Positions 16,466 through 25,190 of a DNA stretch of 64,000 nt are shown here, piece by piece. Positions within the stretch are counted from its first letter, which is position 1, and the number at the start of each line of letters is the position of its first letter. The translations under genes were made by a program, and so were the position numbers. A model generated the notes under the pieces. The model saw only the letters and a list, made by a program, of their open reading frames with translations. It was not told the origin of the DNA and ran no database searches. Source of the stretch: Streptomyces flavofungini (GTDB taxonomy: Bacteria > Actinomycetota > Actinomycetes > Streptomycetales > Streptomycetaceae); contig NZ_BMVR01000004.1 of NCBI RefSeq assembly GCF_014650815.1, positions 186,001 to 250,000 of the forward strand. Direction: 5' to 3'.

Positions 16466-17374
16466 TCAGCTCTTCACCAGCAGGCCGCGGCTGCGCAGCA
16501 CCCACCGCTCCAGGGGACTGAAGATGAGCAGGTCGATGGCGATGCCGACGATCAGGATGAGCAGGATGGCGAGGAAGACCTGGGACATGCTGCTGTTGGT
16601 GCGGCCCGCTTCGAGGAGCTGGCCGAGGCCGATGCCCAGGTCGGGGGATTGCGCGATGATCTCCGCGGCCATCAGGGAGCGCCAGGAGAACGCCCAGCCC
16701 TGCTTCAGGCCCGCCACGTAACCGGGCAGCGCCGCGGGCATGACGATGTGCCAGGCGCTGCGCAGCCCCTGCGCGCCGAGGGTGCGGCCGGCCCGCAGGA
16801 ACAGCGGCGGGATCTGGTCGACGCCCGCGACCAGGCCGTTGGCGATGGAGGGGACCGCGCCGAGCAGGATCACCGCGTACATCATGGAGTCGTTGAGGCC
16901 CAGCCAGATCACCGCGGGCGGCACCCACGCCACCGAGGGCAGCGACTGCAGGCCGGACAGGATCGGGCCGATGGCCGCCCGCACGAAGCGGATCCGCGCC
17001 ACGATCAGGCCGAGCGGGGTGCCGATGGCGAGGGCCATCAGGAAGCCGAACAGGCCGCGCTCGACGCTGGTCCAGATGTAGTCGAGCAGGATGCCCTGCC
17101 GCCAGGCCGCCTCGACCTCGTCCCACACCGCCGATGGGGCGGGCAGCTTGTAGTCGTCGGTGACCTTCGCCCAGACCAGGATCTGCCAGACCACGAGGAC
17201 GAGGACCACGGCGGTGACCGGCGGCAGGACCTTCTGGACCAGGGTCTCGCGCAGCGGGGTGCGCCGCGTCTGGACGGTGTCGAGCGCGTCCAGGCCCGCC
17301 TCCAGACCGGCCAGGTCGTGCGCGTCCGCCGGGCCGCCCGTCTTGGCGGGCGTCGTCGTGTCAGTGCTGCCCAT
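16466..17374 (-). CDS. ABC transporter permease, sulfonate/nitrate/taurine type (SsuC-like)
   Basis: 302 residues from ATG 17374; this start overlaps the ATPase gene stop by 14 bp, showing coupling. Cytosolic N-terminus, then about six TM segments, starting with LVQKVLPPVTAVVLVLVVWQILVW. The ATPase-contact loop is AWHIVMPAALPGYVAGLKQGWAFSWRSLMAAEII. Together with the adjacent ATPase and lipoprotein it forms an SsuABC-like importer. Its position inside the sulfate assimilation operon points to organosulfur compounds (alkanesulfonates or taurine) as substrate; no monooxygenase such as SsuD is in the window. Confidence 0.9.
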   Translation of the reverse strand: MGSTDTTTPAKTGGPADAHDLAGLEAGLDALDTVQTRRTPLRETLVQKVLPPVTAVVLVLVVWQILVWAKVTDDYKLPAPSAVWDEVEAAWRQGILLDYIWTSVERGLFGFLMALAIGTPLGLIVARIRFVRAAIGPILSGLQSLPSVAWVPPAVIWLGLNDSMMYAVILLGAVPSIANGLVAGVDQIPPLFLRAGRTLGAQGLRSAWHIVMPAALPGYVAGLKQGWAFSWRSLMAAEIIAQSPDLGIGLGQLLEAGRTNSSMSQVFLAILLILIVGIAIDLLIFSPLERWVLRSRGLLVKS

Positions 17375-18152
17375 GGCGGCGGATCTCCCCACGCAGTTGT
17401 TCGGTGATCTCGACGGAGAGCTCCGCCACGGCCGCGTCCTCGATGCGCCGCGGCTGGTCGATGTCGACGTTCCACTCGCGCGCCACCCGGCCGGGCCGGG
17501 ACGAGAGCAGCACGACGCGCTGGGCGAGCCGTACCGCCTCGCGGACGTTGTGCGTGACGAACAGGACCGAGACGCCGGTCTCGCGCCAGATGCGCATCAG
17601 CTCGTCGTGCAGGACGTCCCGGGTGATGGCGTCGAGCGCGGCGAACGGCTCGTCCATCAGCAGGAGCTGGCTGTCCTGGGCGAGCGCGCGGGCCAGCGCG
17701 ACGCGCTGGCGCATGCCGCCGGACAGCTCGTGCACCCGCTTGCCGTGCGCGCCCTGGAGGCGGACGAGAGTGAGCAGTTCCTCGGCCCTGGGCCGCCGTT
17801 CGGCCTTCGGTACGCCCCGCAGCCGCAGGGCCAGCTCGATGTTCTTGCCCGCGGTCAGCCACGGGAACAGCGCGTGCTCCTGGAACATCAGGGCGGGCCG
17901 CCCGTCGGTGGCGATGGTGCCCGCGGTGGGCCGGTCGAGCCCGGCCGCGAGGTTCAGCAGCGTCGACTTGCCGCACCCGGAGGCTCCCAGGAGGGTGACG
18001 AACTCGCCGCGCGCGACGTCGAGCGTGATGTCGTCGAGGACGAGCTGCTGCCCCGCCGGTGTGGCGAAGGACTTCGAGACGTGCTCGATGCGGGCTGCGA
18101 CATCGCGCGTTCCGGCCTCGCCGCCGATGGTCTTGACGAGCGTGGTGGCCAT
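17361..18152 (-). CDS. ABC transporter ATPase, sulfonate/nitrate type (SsuB-like)
   Basis: 263-residue ATPase. Walker A GASGCGKST (about residue 56), Q-loop MFQEHALFPWLT, signature LSGGMRQRVALARAL, Walker B LLLMDEPFAALD, and the switch His in VLFVTHNVREA are all intact. The ATG at 18152 has AGGAGG 8 bases upstream, better than the GTG three codons earlier. It powers the permease encoded next; its last 14 bases overlap that gene. Confidence 0.92.
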   Translation of the reverse strand: MATTLVKTIGGEAGTRDVAARIEHVSKSFATPAGQQLVLDDITLDVARGEFVTLLGASGCGKSTLLNLAAGLDRPTAGTIATDGRPALMFQEHALFPWLTAGKNIELALRLRGVPKAERRPRAEELLTLVRLQGAHGKRVHELSGGMRQRVALARALAQDSQLLLMDEPFAALDAITRDVLHDELMRIWRETGVSVLFVTHNVREAVRLAQRVVLLSSRPGRVAREWNVDIDQPRRIEDAAVAELSVEITEQLRGEIRRHGQH

Positions 18153-18195
18153 GGTCGTCACCTCCTGGGATCCCTGAACTGGCTCTGGGTTGCGA

Positions 18196-19326
18196 CTACT
18201 TGACGCCGAGTCCGGCGTCGTCGACCGCGGGCCTGCCCGCTGCCTTCAGGACCTTGCCGAGCGGCTTCAGGTCGTAGATGCCCTTCAGGTCGGGCTCCTC
18301 GAGGAGGCCCGCCCTGACCGCGTGGTCGGCCTCGGTGTCGAGCGTCGCGGCCAGCGGGTCGTCGGTGAACTGGATCGACTTCCAGGCAGGGTCGATGACC
18401 TCGGGCGGCAGCGCCTTGCCGGAGAGCTGCTTCAGCTTGGCGTTGGCCGCCGCCTTCGCCTTCTCCGGGTTCTCCTTGATGAACTGGTTCGTCTTCACCG
18501 AGCCCCGGAGCACCGCCTCGACGACCTTCGGGTGCTTCTTCAGGAACTCCTGCGACACGATGATGTTGGTGATCACGAACTTCTTGTCCGGCCACAGGTC
18601 GGACTCGTCCAGGAGCACCTTGCCGCCCTCGGCGACCAGCTTGGACGCGGTCGGCTCCGGCACCCAGGCGCCGTCGATCGAGCCGGACTTGTACGCGTCC
18701 GGGGTGATCTTGTTGTCGGTGCGGACCACCGACACATCGCCCTTGCCGCTCTGTGCGTCGACCTTCCAGCCCTTCTCCCGCACCCAGTTGAGGAAGGCCA
18801 CGTCCTGGGTGTTGCCGAGCTGCGGCGTCGCGATCTTCTTGCCCTTGACGTCGTCGAGGGACTTGACCTTCTTGGGGTTCACCACGAGCTTCACGCCGCC
18901 GGACGCCGAACCGCCGATGATGCGCAGGTTCTCGCCCTCGGACCTGGTGTAGCCGTTGATGGCCGGGGACGGGCCGATCCAGCCGATGTCGATGGACTTC
19001 GAGTTCAGCGCCTCGATCTCCGAGGGACCGGCGTTGAACTGCGCGTACGACGCCTTGGTGCCGCCCAGCTCCCGCTGCAGGATGCCCTCCTGGTCGCCCA
19101 CCAGGGCCGTGCCGTGGGTGAGGTTCGGGAAGTATCCGATCTTCACCGTGTCCAGGCCCTCGATCTTCTTCGCGTTGGCGGCGATCTTGGCCTTGCCGCT
19201 GTCGTTCGAGTCGGACTCCGAGCCGTAGCCGCAGGCGGAGAGGGTCAGCGCGAGCAGGGGGAGCACGGCGGCGGCGCCGAGGGCGCCGCGACGGCGGACG
19301 GTGCGGGACGAGCGGTAGGCGAGCAC
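18196..19326 (-). CDS. Sulfonate-type ABC transporter substrate-binding lipoprotein (SsuA-like)
   Basis: 376-residue lipoprotein that delivers the substrate to the permease. GTG 19326 is chosen because it gives a proper lipoprotein signal: Arg-rich n-region RSSRTVRRRG, hydrophobic core, and lipobox LSAC. The mature part begins GYGSESDSN and has the SsuA/TauA periplasmic fold with VKIGYFPNLTHGTALVGDQEG and STASKL-type domain-2 features (GAWVPEPTASKLVAEGG, DLWPDKKFVITNIIVSQEFL). Proteins ending NxTH..A in the first strand are annotated as aliphatic sulfonate or nitrate/bicarbonate binders; the cys context favours sulfonates. Confidence 0.9.
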   Translation of the reverse strand: MLAYRSSRTVRRRGALGAAAVLPLLALTLSACGYGSESDSNDSGKAKIAANAKKIEGLDTVKIGYFPNLTHGTALVGDQEGILQRELGGTKASYAQFNAGPSEIEALNSKSIDIGWIGPSPAINGYTRSEGENLRIIGGSASGGVKLVVNPKKVKSLDDVKGKKIATPQLGNTQDVAFLNWVREKGWKVDAQSGKGDVSVVRTDNKITPDAYKSGSIDGAWVPEPTASKLVAEGGKVLLDESDLWPDKKFVITNIIVSQEFLKKHPKVVEAVLRGSVKTNQFIKENPEKAKAAANAKLKQLSGKALPPEVIDPAWKSIQFTDDPLAATLDTEADHAVRAGLLEEPDLKGIYDLKPLGKVLKAAGRPAVDDAGLGVK

Positions 19327-19471
19327 GGGAGGGGTTCCTCTCGTTGGCCCGGCGGTCACAGCCTCAACGGCGTGGCCGGGAGAATGTCGGCGGATCTTCG
19401 ACTGCGTGCGAAGGGACGGCGGGGGGCGTGGGCGCGCGAGCGGTGCGCGTGCACCTCTCCCGCCGAGGGCG

Positions 19472-19576
19472 TCACGCCGCACATCGCCCGACCCCGCCCT
19501 GCCCGCTGCCGAGCGCGCCGCTGCCGACGCGTCCGCCCTCCTTGGCGAACGTCGCGTACACATCGATGGCCGTCAT
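19472..19576 (-). CDS. Possible 34-residue ORF coupled to cysN
   Basis: An ATG two bases after the cysN stop (TGACCATG) opens a 34-codon frame beginning MTAIDVYATFAKEGGRVG and ending GRCAA. Its first 15 residues look protein-like, the rest is Gly-rich. It lies in the otherwise empty 252-bp gap between cysN and the lipoprotein gene. It could be a real small protein, or a remnant of a gene eroded after cysN. I know no family for it. Confidence 0.3.
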   Translation of the reverse strand: MTAIDVYATFAKEGGRVGSGALGSGQGGVGRCAA

Positions 19577-19578
19577 GG

Positions 19579-20931
19579 TCAGAAGTCCCAGCCCTCGTCG
19601 TCCGCCGCCGCGTGGGCGTCCTCGGCCTTGGCGAAGGCCTCGCCCGCCATGCCCGCGGCGAGCGTCGTGCCGTCCGCCGGGTCGATGAGCAGGAACGAGC
19701 CGGTGCGGCGCGAGTCGGCGTACGCGTCGAGCGCGAGCGGCTCCGCGGTGCGCACCAGGACCCGGCCGATGTCGTTGGCCACGAGCTGCCCCGGGTTCGG
19801 ATGCTGGGACAGGTCGTCCAGGGTGAGCCGGGACGGGATCTGCTTCACGATGGCCTTGACCGTGCGGGTGGTGTGCTTGAGCAGCACCCGCTGGCCCACG
19901 GTGAGCGGGGTGTCCGCCACGTGGCAGACGGTGGCCGCGATGTCCTGGGTCGTCGGCGGCGTATCAGTGCTCGGGACGATCAGATCACCCCGTGAGACGT
20001 CGATGTCGTCCTCCAGGAGCACGGTCACAGACTGCGGGGTCCACGCCACGTCCACGGACGTGCCGAGCAGGTCGATGCCCGCGACCTTCGAGGTCCGCCC
20101 CGACGGCAGCACCGTGACCGGCTCGCCGACCCGGAAGGTGCCCGCGGCGATCTGGCCCGCGTACCCCCGGTAGTCCGGGTGCTCGGCGGTCTGCGGCCGG
20201 ATCACGTACTGCACCGGCAGGCGCGCGTGGCAGCTCGTCAGGTCGTGGCTGACGGGCACGGTCTCCAGGTGCTCGAGGACCGTCGGGCCGCCGTACCAGT
20301 CCATGTTCGAGGACGGCTCGACCACGTTGTCCCCGGTGAGGGCGGAGATGGGGATCGCGGTGATCTCCGGGACGCCCAACTCGCCCGCGTACGCGGTGAA
20401 TTCCTCCGCGATCTCCGCGAACACCGGCTCCGCGTACGCGACCAGGTCCATCTTGTTCACGGCGAGCACCACGTGCGGCACGCGGAGCAGGGCCGCGACG
20501 GCGGCGTGCCGGCGGGTCTGCTCGATGACGCCGTTGCGGGCGTCGACGAGGACCACGGCCAGGTCGGCCGTCGAGGCGCCGGTGACCATGTTGCGGGTGT
20601 ACTGCACATGGCCCGGGGTGTCGGCGAGGATGAAGCGGCGCCGGGGCGTGGCGAAGTAGCGGTACGCCACGTCGATGGTGATGCCCTGCTCCCGCTCGGC
20701 GCGCAGGCCGTCGGTGAGCAGCGCCAGGTCGGGGCCCTCGGCGCCGCGGCTGCGGGAGGCGTGCTCGACGGCCTCCAGCTGGTCGGCGAGGACCGACTTG
20801 GAGTCGTGCAGGAGGCGGCCGACGAGGGTGGACTTGCCGTCGTCGACGGAGCCCGCGGTGGCGAACCGCAGCAGCGTGGTCGCGGACAGACCGGCGAGTT
20901 CCCCGGCGGCGTGGTCGGTGATGCTGGTCAT
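19579..20931 (-). CDS. cysN: Sulfate adenylyltransferase subunit 1 (GTPase)
   Basis: 450-residue GTPase subunit of ATP sulfurylase; with CysD it makes adenosine 5'-phosphosulfate, using GTP hydrolysis to drive the reaction. EF-Tu-like motifs are intact: G1 GSVDDGKST (about residue 28), G2 region EREQGITIDVAYR, G3 DTPGH, G4 NKMDL. The C-terminal beta-barrel domains end in DEGWDF. Start ATG 20931 lies 2 bases after the cysD stop. Confidence 0.96.
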   Translation of the reverse strand: MTSITDHAAGELAGLSATTLLRFATAGSVDDGKSTLVGRLLHDSKSVLADQLEAVEHASRSRGAEGPDLALLTDGLRAEREQGITIDVAYRYFATPRRRFILADTPGHVQYTRNMVTGASTADLAVVLVDARNGVIEQTRRHAAVAALLRVPHVVLAVNKMDLVAYAEPVFAEIAEEFTAYAGELGVPEITAIPISALTGDNVVEPSSNMDWYGGPTVLEHLETVPVSHDLTSCHARLPVQYVIRPQTAEHPDYRGYAGQIAAGTFRVGEPVTVLPSGRTSKVAGIDLLGTSVDVAWTPQSVTVLLEDDIDVSRGDLIVPSTDTPPTTQDIAATVCHVADTPLTVGQRVLLKHTTRTVKAIVKQIPSRLTLDDLSQHPNPGQLVANDIGRVLVRTAEPLALDAYADSRRTGSFLLIDPADGTTLAAGMAGEAFAKAEDAHAAADDEGWDF

Positions 20932-20933
20932 GG

Positions 20934-21902
20934 CTAGAAGTACCCCTCGCGCTTGCGGTCTTCCATCGCGGCCTCGGAGAGCTTGTCGTCGGCGCGGGTC
21001 GCGCCGCGCTCGGTGAGCCGGGACGCGGCGATCTCGGTGATCACGGCGGCGAGCGTCGTCGCGTCGGAGTCGACGGCGCCCGTGCAGGACATGTCGCCGA
21101 CCGTGCGGTAGCGCACCTGGCGCCGCACCACGTCCTCGCCGTCCTTCGGGCCGCCCCACTCGCCCGCGGTCAGCCACATCCCGGAGCGCTGGAAGACGTC
21201 CCGCTCGTGCGCGAAGTAGATCTCCGGCAGCTCGATGGACTCGCGGGCGATGTACTGCCAGACGTCCAGCTCCGTCCAGTTGGACAGCGGGAACACCCGG
21301 ACGTGCTCGCCGGGGGCGTGCCGGCCGTTGTAGAGCTGCCACAGCTCGGGGCGCTGGCGGCGCGGGTCCCACTGCGAGAACTCGTCGCGCAGCGAGAACA
21401 CCCGCTCCTTGGCGCGCGCCTTCTCCTCGTCGCGGCGCCCGCCGCCGAAGACCGCGTCGAACCGCTCGGCCTGGATCTTCTCGGTGAGCGGCAGCGTCTG
21501 CAGCGGGTTGCGGGTGCCGTCGGGGCGCTCGCGCAGCACACCGCGGTCGATGTAGTCCTGCACGGACGCGACATGCAGCCGCAGGCCGTGCTCGGCCACC
21601 ACCCGGTCGCGGTACTCGATGACCTCGGGGAAGTTGTGCCCGGTGTCGACGTGCAGGAGCGCGAAGGGCACCGGCGCCGGGGTGAAGGCCTTCAGCGCCA
21701 GGTGCAGCATGACGATGGAGTCCTTGCCGCCGGAGAACAGGATCACCGGCCGCTCGAACTCGCCCGCGACCTCGCGGAAGATGTGCACGGCCTCGGACTC
21801 CAGGGCGTCCAGGTGCGACAGCGCGTACGGGCTGTCGCTCACCGGACTCCCCTCGGCGTCACCGGAGTTACCGGCTTCGTGAACGCTGGCGGCGGTCGTC
21901 AT
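20934..21902 (-). CDS. cysD: Sulfate adenylyltransferase subunit 2
   Basis: 322-residue catalytic subunit of ATP sulfurylase, an ATP-pyrophosphatase of the PAPS-reductase fold. The PP-loop ILFSGGKDSIVMLHLALKAF (about residue 55), the HVDTGHNFPEVIEYRD segment and the C-terminal RYRTVGDMSCTGAV identify it. The ATG overlaps the cysC stop (ATGA, 21899-21902). A GTG 20 codons on (VSDSPYALSH) is an alternative start closer to the usual N-terminus. Confidence 0.96.
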   Translation of the reverse strand: MTTAASVHEAGNSGDAEGSPVSDSPYALSHLDALESEAVHIFREVAGEFERPVILFSGGKDSIVMLHLALKAFTPAPVPFALLHVDTGHNFPEVIEYRDRVVAEHGLRLHVASVQDYIDRGVLRERPDGTRNPLQTLPLTEKIQAERFDAVFGGGRRDEEKARAKERVFSLRDEFSQWDPRRQRPELWQLYNGRHAPGEHVRVFPLSNWTELDVWQYIARESIELPEIYFAHERDVFQRSGMWLTAGEWGGPKDGEDVVRRQVRYRTVGDMSCTGAVDSDATTLAAVITEIAASRLTERGATRADDKLSEAAMEDRKREGYF

Positions 21903-22432
21903 GCCAGACCCCTTTCGGTGAGCAGCGCGAAGACGGCTGCCGCGGACTCCTGCACGGTCTGGTCCTGGGACTCGATGCGCAGATCGGGCGACTCGGGCTC
22001 CTCGTACGGGTCGTCGACGCCGGTGAGCCCCGATATCTCACCCGCGGCCTGCTTGGCGTACAGGCCCTTCACGTCCCGTACGGAGCACACCTCCACCGGC
22101 GTGGCCACGTGCACCTCCAAGTACGCGGTGCCGCCGAGCTGGTGGCGCTTGCGGACCGCCTCGCGGCTGTCCGTGAACGGCGCGATCACCGGCACCAGCG
22201 CCAACACGCCGTTACGGGCGAGGAGTTCGGCGACGAAGCCGATGCGCTGCACATTGGTGTGCCGGTCCTCGCGGCTGAAGCCGAGGCCCGCGGAGAGGAA
22301 CTCGCGGATCTCGTCGCCGTCGAGGACCTCCACCCGGTGGCCCCCCTCGCGCAGGGTCCGCGCCAGCTCGTGGGCGATGGTGGTCTTGCCCGCGCTGGGC
22401 AGGCCCGTGAGCCAGACGGTGGCTCCGGTCAC
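21899..22432 (-). CDS. cysC: Adenylylsulfate kinase
   Basis: 177-residue APS kinase, makes PAPS from APS and ATP. P-loop GLPSAGKTT (about residue 9), APS-binding DGDEIREFLSAGLGFSREDRHTNVQRIGFVAELLA and FTDSREAVRK are all typical. GTG 22432 is chosen: AGGAG lies 6 bases upstream and the resulting N-terminus VTGATVWLTG matches the family. Earlier ATGs (22483 overlapping cysH, 22498) would add a Thr/Pro-rich tail. The presence of both CysC and CysH suggests the route may run through PAPS, or that CysH can use APS and CysC serves other needs. Confidence 0.93.
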   Translation of the reverse strand: MTGATVWLTGLPSAGKTTIAHELARTLREGGHRVEVLDGDEIREFLSAGLGFSREDRHTNVQRIGFVAELLARNGVLALVPVIAPFTDSREAVRKRHQLGGTAYLEVHVATPVEVCSVRDVKGLYAKQAAGEISGLTGVDDPYEEPESPDLRIESQDQTVQESAAAVFALLTERGLA

Positions 22433-22479
22433 GTGGGTCTCCTGAAACGTTCGCAGCGGGTGAGGAGTCTGAGGGGCCG

Positions 22480-23196
22480 TCATCCGTGCAGCCCGCATTC
22501 GGTCTTGGTGCGGCCCGCCCAGCGTCCCGCGCGCGCGTCCTCACCGTCGAGGAGGCGCCGGGTGCAGGGCGCGCAGCCCACGGAGCCGTAGCCGTCCATG
22601 AGCAGCGGGTTGGTGAGGACGCCGTGCTCGATCACGTACGCGTCCACGTCGTCCTGCGTCCAGCGGGCGATCGGCGAGACCTTGACCTTCTGGCGCTTCT
22701 CGTCCCAGCCGACGACCGGCGTGTTCGCGCGGGTCGGCGACTCGTCGCGGCGCAGCCCCGTCGCCCACGCGGCGTACCCGGCCAGGCCCTCTTCGAGGGG
22801 CTTGACCTTGCGCATCGCGCAGCACCGGTCCGGGTCCCGGTCGTGCAGCCTCGGGCCGTACGCCGCGTCCTGCTCGGCCACGGTCAGGCGCGGCGTGAGC
22901 GTGATGACGTTGACGTCCATGACGGCCTCGACGGCGTCCCGGGTGCCGATGGTCTCCGGGAAGTGGTATCCGGTGTCGAGGAACACCACGTCCACGCCGG
23001 ACAGCACGCGGGAGGCGAGGTGGGCGACCACCGCGTCCTCCATCGACGAGGTCACGCAGAACCGCTTGCCGAACGTGGCCGCGGCCCAGGCCAGGATGTC
23101 GAGCGCGGCGGCGTCCTCCAGGTCGCGCCCGGCCTGCTCGGCGAGCGCGCGCAGCTCGGCCGCGGTCGCTGTGTCAGGCTCCTGAGCGGCTCTCAT
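22480..23196 (-). CDS. cysH: Phosphoadenylyl/adenylyl-sulfate reductase
   Basis: 238-residue thiol-dependent reductase that makes sulfite from APS or PAPS. The PP-loop analogue VTSSMEDAVVAHLASR, DTGYHFPETIGTRD, the pair CCAMRKVKPLEE with its two Cys, and the C-terminal CAPCTRRLLDGEDARAGRW with GRTKTECGLHG are present. The CC...CxxC set of four Cys is the hallmark of the [4Fe-4S] type that uses APS, common in actinobacteria. GGAGG lies 9 bases before ATG 23196; the start overlaps the stop of the small gene before it (ATGA). Confidence 0.95.
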   Translation of the reverse strand: MRAAQEPDTATAAELRALAEQAGRDLEDAAALDILAWAAATFGKRFCVTSSMEDAVVAHLASRVLSGVDVVFLDTGYHFPETIGTRDAVEAVMDVNVITLTPRLTVAEQDAAYGPRLHDRDPDRCCAMRKVKPLEEGLAGYAAWATGLRRDESPTRANTPVVGWDEKRQKVKVSPIARWTQDDVDAYVIEHGVLTNPLLMDGYGSVGCAPCTRRLLDGEDARAGRWAGRTKTECGLHG

Positions 23197-23372
23197 ATCG
23201 GTTCCCCTCCAGGGTCGGTGCGCTGAAGTCCACGGGTCAGAAGACCGAGGAACTTCAACTGGAAGGCGCGGTTGCACGCCGCGCATTCCCACGCGCCGTG
23301 GCCCTGCTCGTTCGGCCGCAGGTCCTCGTCGCCGCAGTAGGGGCAGTAGAAGGGGGCCGCGCGCTCGCTCAC
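23193..23372 (-). CDS. 59-residue zinc-ribbon protein between cysI and cysH
   Basis: A small protein starting GTG 23372 (overlaps the cysI stop by 4 bases, GTGA) and ending in a 4-base overlap with cysH (ATGA), so it is locked into the operon. It carries two CxxC knuckles, FYCPYCGDEDLRP and WECAACNRAFQLKF, spaced like a zinc ribbon or rubredoxin-like fold, and no other domain. It could be a metal or electron-carrier partner of the reductases on either side, or a regulator. I know of similar small proteins in actinobacterial cys operons but not of a proven role. Confidence 0.85.
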   Translation of the reverse strand: MSERAAPFYCPYCGDEDLRPNEQGHGAWECAACNRAFQLKFLGLLTRGLQRTDPGGEPI

Positions 23373-25075
23373 GACAGCGCCTCCTCGGAGGCGCGGGCCG
23401 CCCAGGTGGCGAACCGCTCGCCGTCCTCGCGCTCGGCCTGGAAGCGCTTGAGCACGCGCTCCACGTAGTCCGGCAGCTCGGCGGAGGTGACCTTCAGGCC
23501 GCGCACCTTGCGGCCGAACCCGGCCTCCAGGCCGAGCGCGCCGCCCAGGTGCACCTGGAAGCCCTCGACCTGGTTGCCGTCGTCGTCCAGGACGAGCTGG
23601 CCCTTGAGGCCGATGTCGGCGACCTGGATGCGGGCGCAGGCGTTCGGGCAGCCGTTGATGTTGATGGTGAGGGGCTCGTCGAACTCCGGGATGCGGCGCT
23701 CCAGTTCGTCGATGAGGGAGGCGCCGCGCGCCTTCGTCTCGACGATCGCGAGCTTGCAGAACTCGATGCCCGTGCAGGCCATCGTGCCGCGCCGGAACGA
23801 CGACGGGCGCACCGTGAGGTCCAGCGACTCCAGGCCCTCGACCAGCGAATCGACCTGGTCCTCGGCGACGTCGAGCACGATCATCTTCTGCTCGACGGTG
23901 GTCCGCAGACGGCCCGAGCCGTGCGCCGCGGCCAGGTCGGCGATCTTCGTCAGCACGGTGCCGTCGACGCGGCCCACGCGCGGGGCGAACCCGACGTAGA
24001 ACCTGCCGTCCTGCTGCCGGTGCACACCGACGTGGTCGCGCCAGCGCTGCACGGGCTGGGCCGGGGCGGGGCCGTCGGCCAGCTTGCGCAGCAGGTACTC
24101 GTCCTCCAGGACCTGGCGGAACTTCGCCACGCCCCAGTCGGCGACGAGGAACTTCAGCCGCGCGCGGGTGCGCAGGCGCCGGTAGCCGTAGTCGCGGAAG
24201 ATCGAGATGACGCCCTCGTAGACGTCCGCCACGTCCTCCAGGGGCACCCAGGCGCCGAGCCGCTGGCCGATCTTGGGGTTGGTGGACAGGCCGCCGCCGA
24301 CCCACAGGTCGAAGCCGGGGCCCAGCTCGGGGTGGACGACGCCGACGAACGCGATGTCGTTGATCTCGTGCGCCACGTCCAGGAGCGGCGAGCCGGAGAT
24401 CGCGGACTTGAACTTGCGGGGCAGGTTCGAGAAGGCCGGGTTGCCGACGATGCGGCGCTGGATCTCGTCGACGGCGGGCGAGCCGTCGATGATCTCGTCC
24501 TCGGCGATGCCCGCGACGGGCGAGCCGAGGATCACCCGCGGGGTGTCGCCGCACGCCTCGGTCGTGGACAGGCCCACGCCCTCCAGACGCCGCCAGATCT
24601 CCGGCATGTCCTCGATGCGGATCCAGTGGTACTGGATGTTCTGCCGGTCGGTGATGTCGGCGGTGCCGCGTGCGAACTCCTGCGAGATCTCGCCGATCAC
24701 GCGCAGCTGGTCGGTGGTGAGGCGGCCGCCGTCGACGCGCACCCGCAGCATGAAGTACTCGTCGTCCAGCTCCTCCGGCTCCAGGATCGCGGTCTTGCCG
24801 CCGTCGATCCCGGGCTTGCGCTGGGTGTAGAGACCCCACCAGCGCATCCGGCCGCGCAGGTCGTTCGGGTCGATCGAGTCGAAACCGCGCTTGGAGTAGA
24901 TCGTCTCAATGCGTGTCCGCACATTGAGACCGTCGTCGTCCTTCTTGAACTGCTCGTTCCCGTTGAGCGGGGTGAAGTGACCGACAGCCCACTGGCCCTC
25001 GCCACGGTGGCGGCTCGCCTTGCGCCGGGGCGCGCGGGGGGCGGCGGTCGCGGTGTCTTCAGAGTTGGCAGCCAT
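23369..25075 (-). CDS. cysI: Ferredoxin-dependent sulfite reductase (nitrite/sulfite reductase family)
   Basis: 568-residue siroheme/[4Fe-4S] enzyme that reduces sulfite to sulfide with six electrons. Two half-repeats are visible; siroheme-contact TDRQNIQYHWIRIEDMP lies in the first half and the cluster ligands in ACTGIEFCKLA (Cx5C) and NGCPNACARIQ (Cx3C) in the second. ATG 25075 is used because AAGGA lies 9 bases upstream; the longer frame to 25123 adds unlike sequence. First structural gene of the operon, 116 bases after the leader peptide. Sequence alone cannot exclude nitrite as a second substrate, but the neighbours fix the role. Confidence 0.95.
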   Translation of the reverse strand: MAANSEDTATAAPRAPRRKASRHRGEGQWAVGHFTPLNGNEQFKKDDDGLNVRTRIETIYSKRGFDSIDPNDLRGRMRWWGLYTQRKPGIDGGKTAILEPEELDDEYFMLRVRVDGGRLTTDQLRVIGEISQEFARGTADITDRQNIQYHWIRIEDMPEIWRRLEGVGLSTTEACGDTPRVILGSPVAGIAEDEIIDGSPAVDEIQRRIVGNPAFSNLPRKFKSAISGSPLLDVAHEINDIAFVGVVHPELGPGFDLWVGGGLSTNPKIGQRLGAWVPLEDVADVYEGVISIFRDYGYRRLRTRARLKFLVADWGVAKFRQVLEDEYLLRKLADGPAPAQPVQRWRDHVGVHRQQDGRFYVGFAPRVGRVDGTVLTKIADLAAAHGSGRLRTTVEQKMIVLDVAEDQVDSLVEGLESLDLTVRPSSFRRGTMACTGIEFCKLAIVETKARGASLIDELERRIPEFDEPLTININGCPNACARIQVADIGLKGQLVLDDDGNQVEGFQVHLGGALGLEAGFGRKVRGLKVTSAELPDYVERVLKRFQAEREDGERFATWAARASEEALS

Positions 25076-25109
25076 GGGTGTATGTCCTTCACAGCGGGCT
25101 GAAAGCGGC

Positions 25110-25163
25110 TCTGACCTGCACACTCGCGCAGAAGGCGCGGCGGTGCGCGGGGCTGGGGTCAGA
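25110..25163 (-). promoter_or_regulatory. Candidate attenuator structure between the leader peptide and cysI
   Basis: TCTGACC (minus strand, 25157-25163) can pair with GGTCAGA (25110-25116), enclosing a GC-rich inner hairpin (GCGCA...TGCGC). The position, right after a Cys-containing leader ORF and before cysI, suggests that ribosome stalling at the Cys codon changes the fold and hence cysI expression. Confidence 0.4.
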
Positions 25164-25190
25164 AGAGGGAATGCGGCGGTGCTGGGTTTC

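Noticed and set aside
19327..19563. 79-codon extension of the SsuA-like lipoprotein
   Set aside because: It would bury the lipoprotein signal; GTG 19326 gives a correct n-region and lipobox.
20932..21372. 147-codon N-terminal extension of CysN
   Set aside because: Off-frame reading inside cysD; the ATG at 20931 gives the normal GTPase N-terminus.
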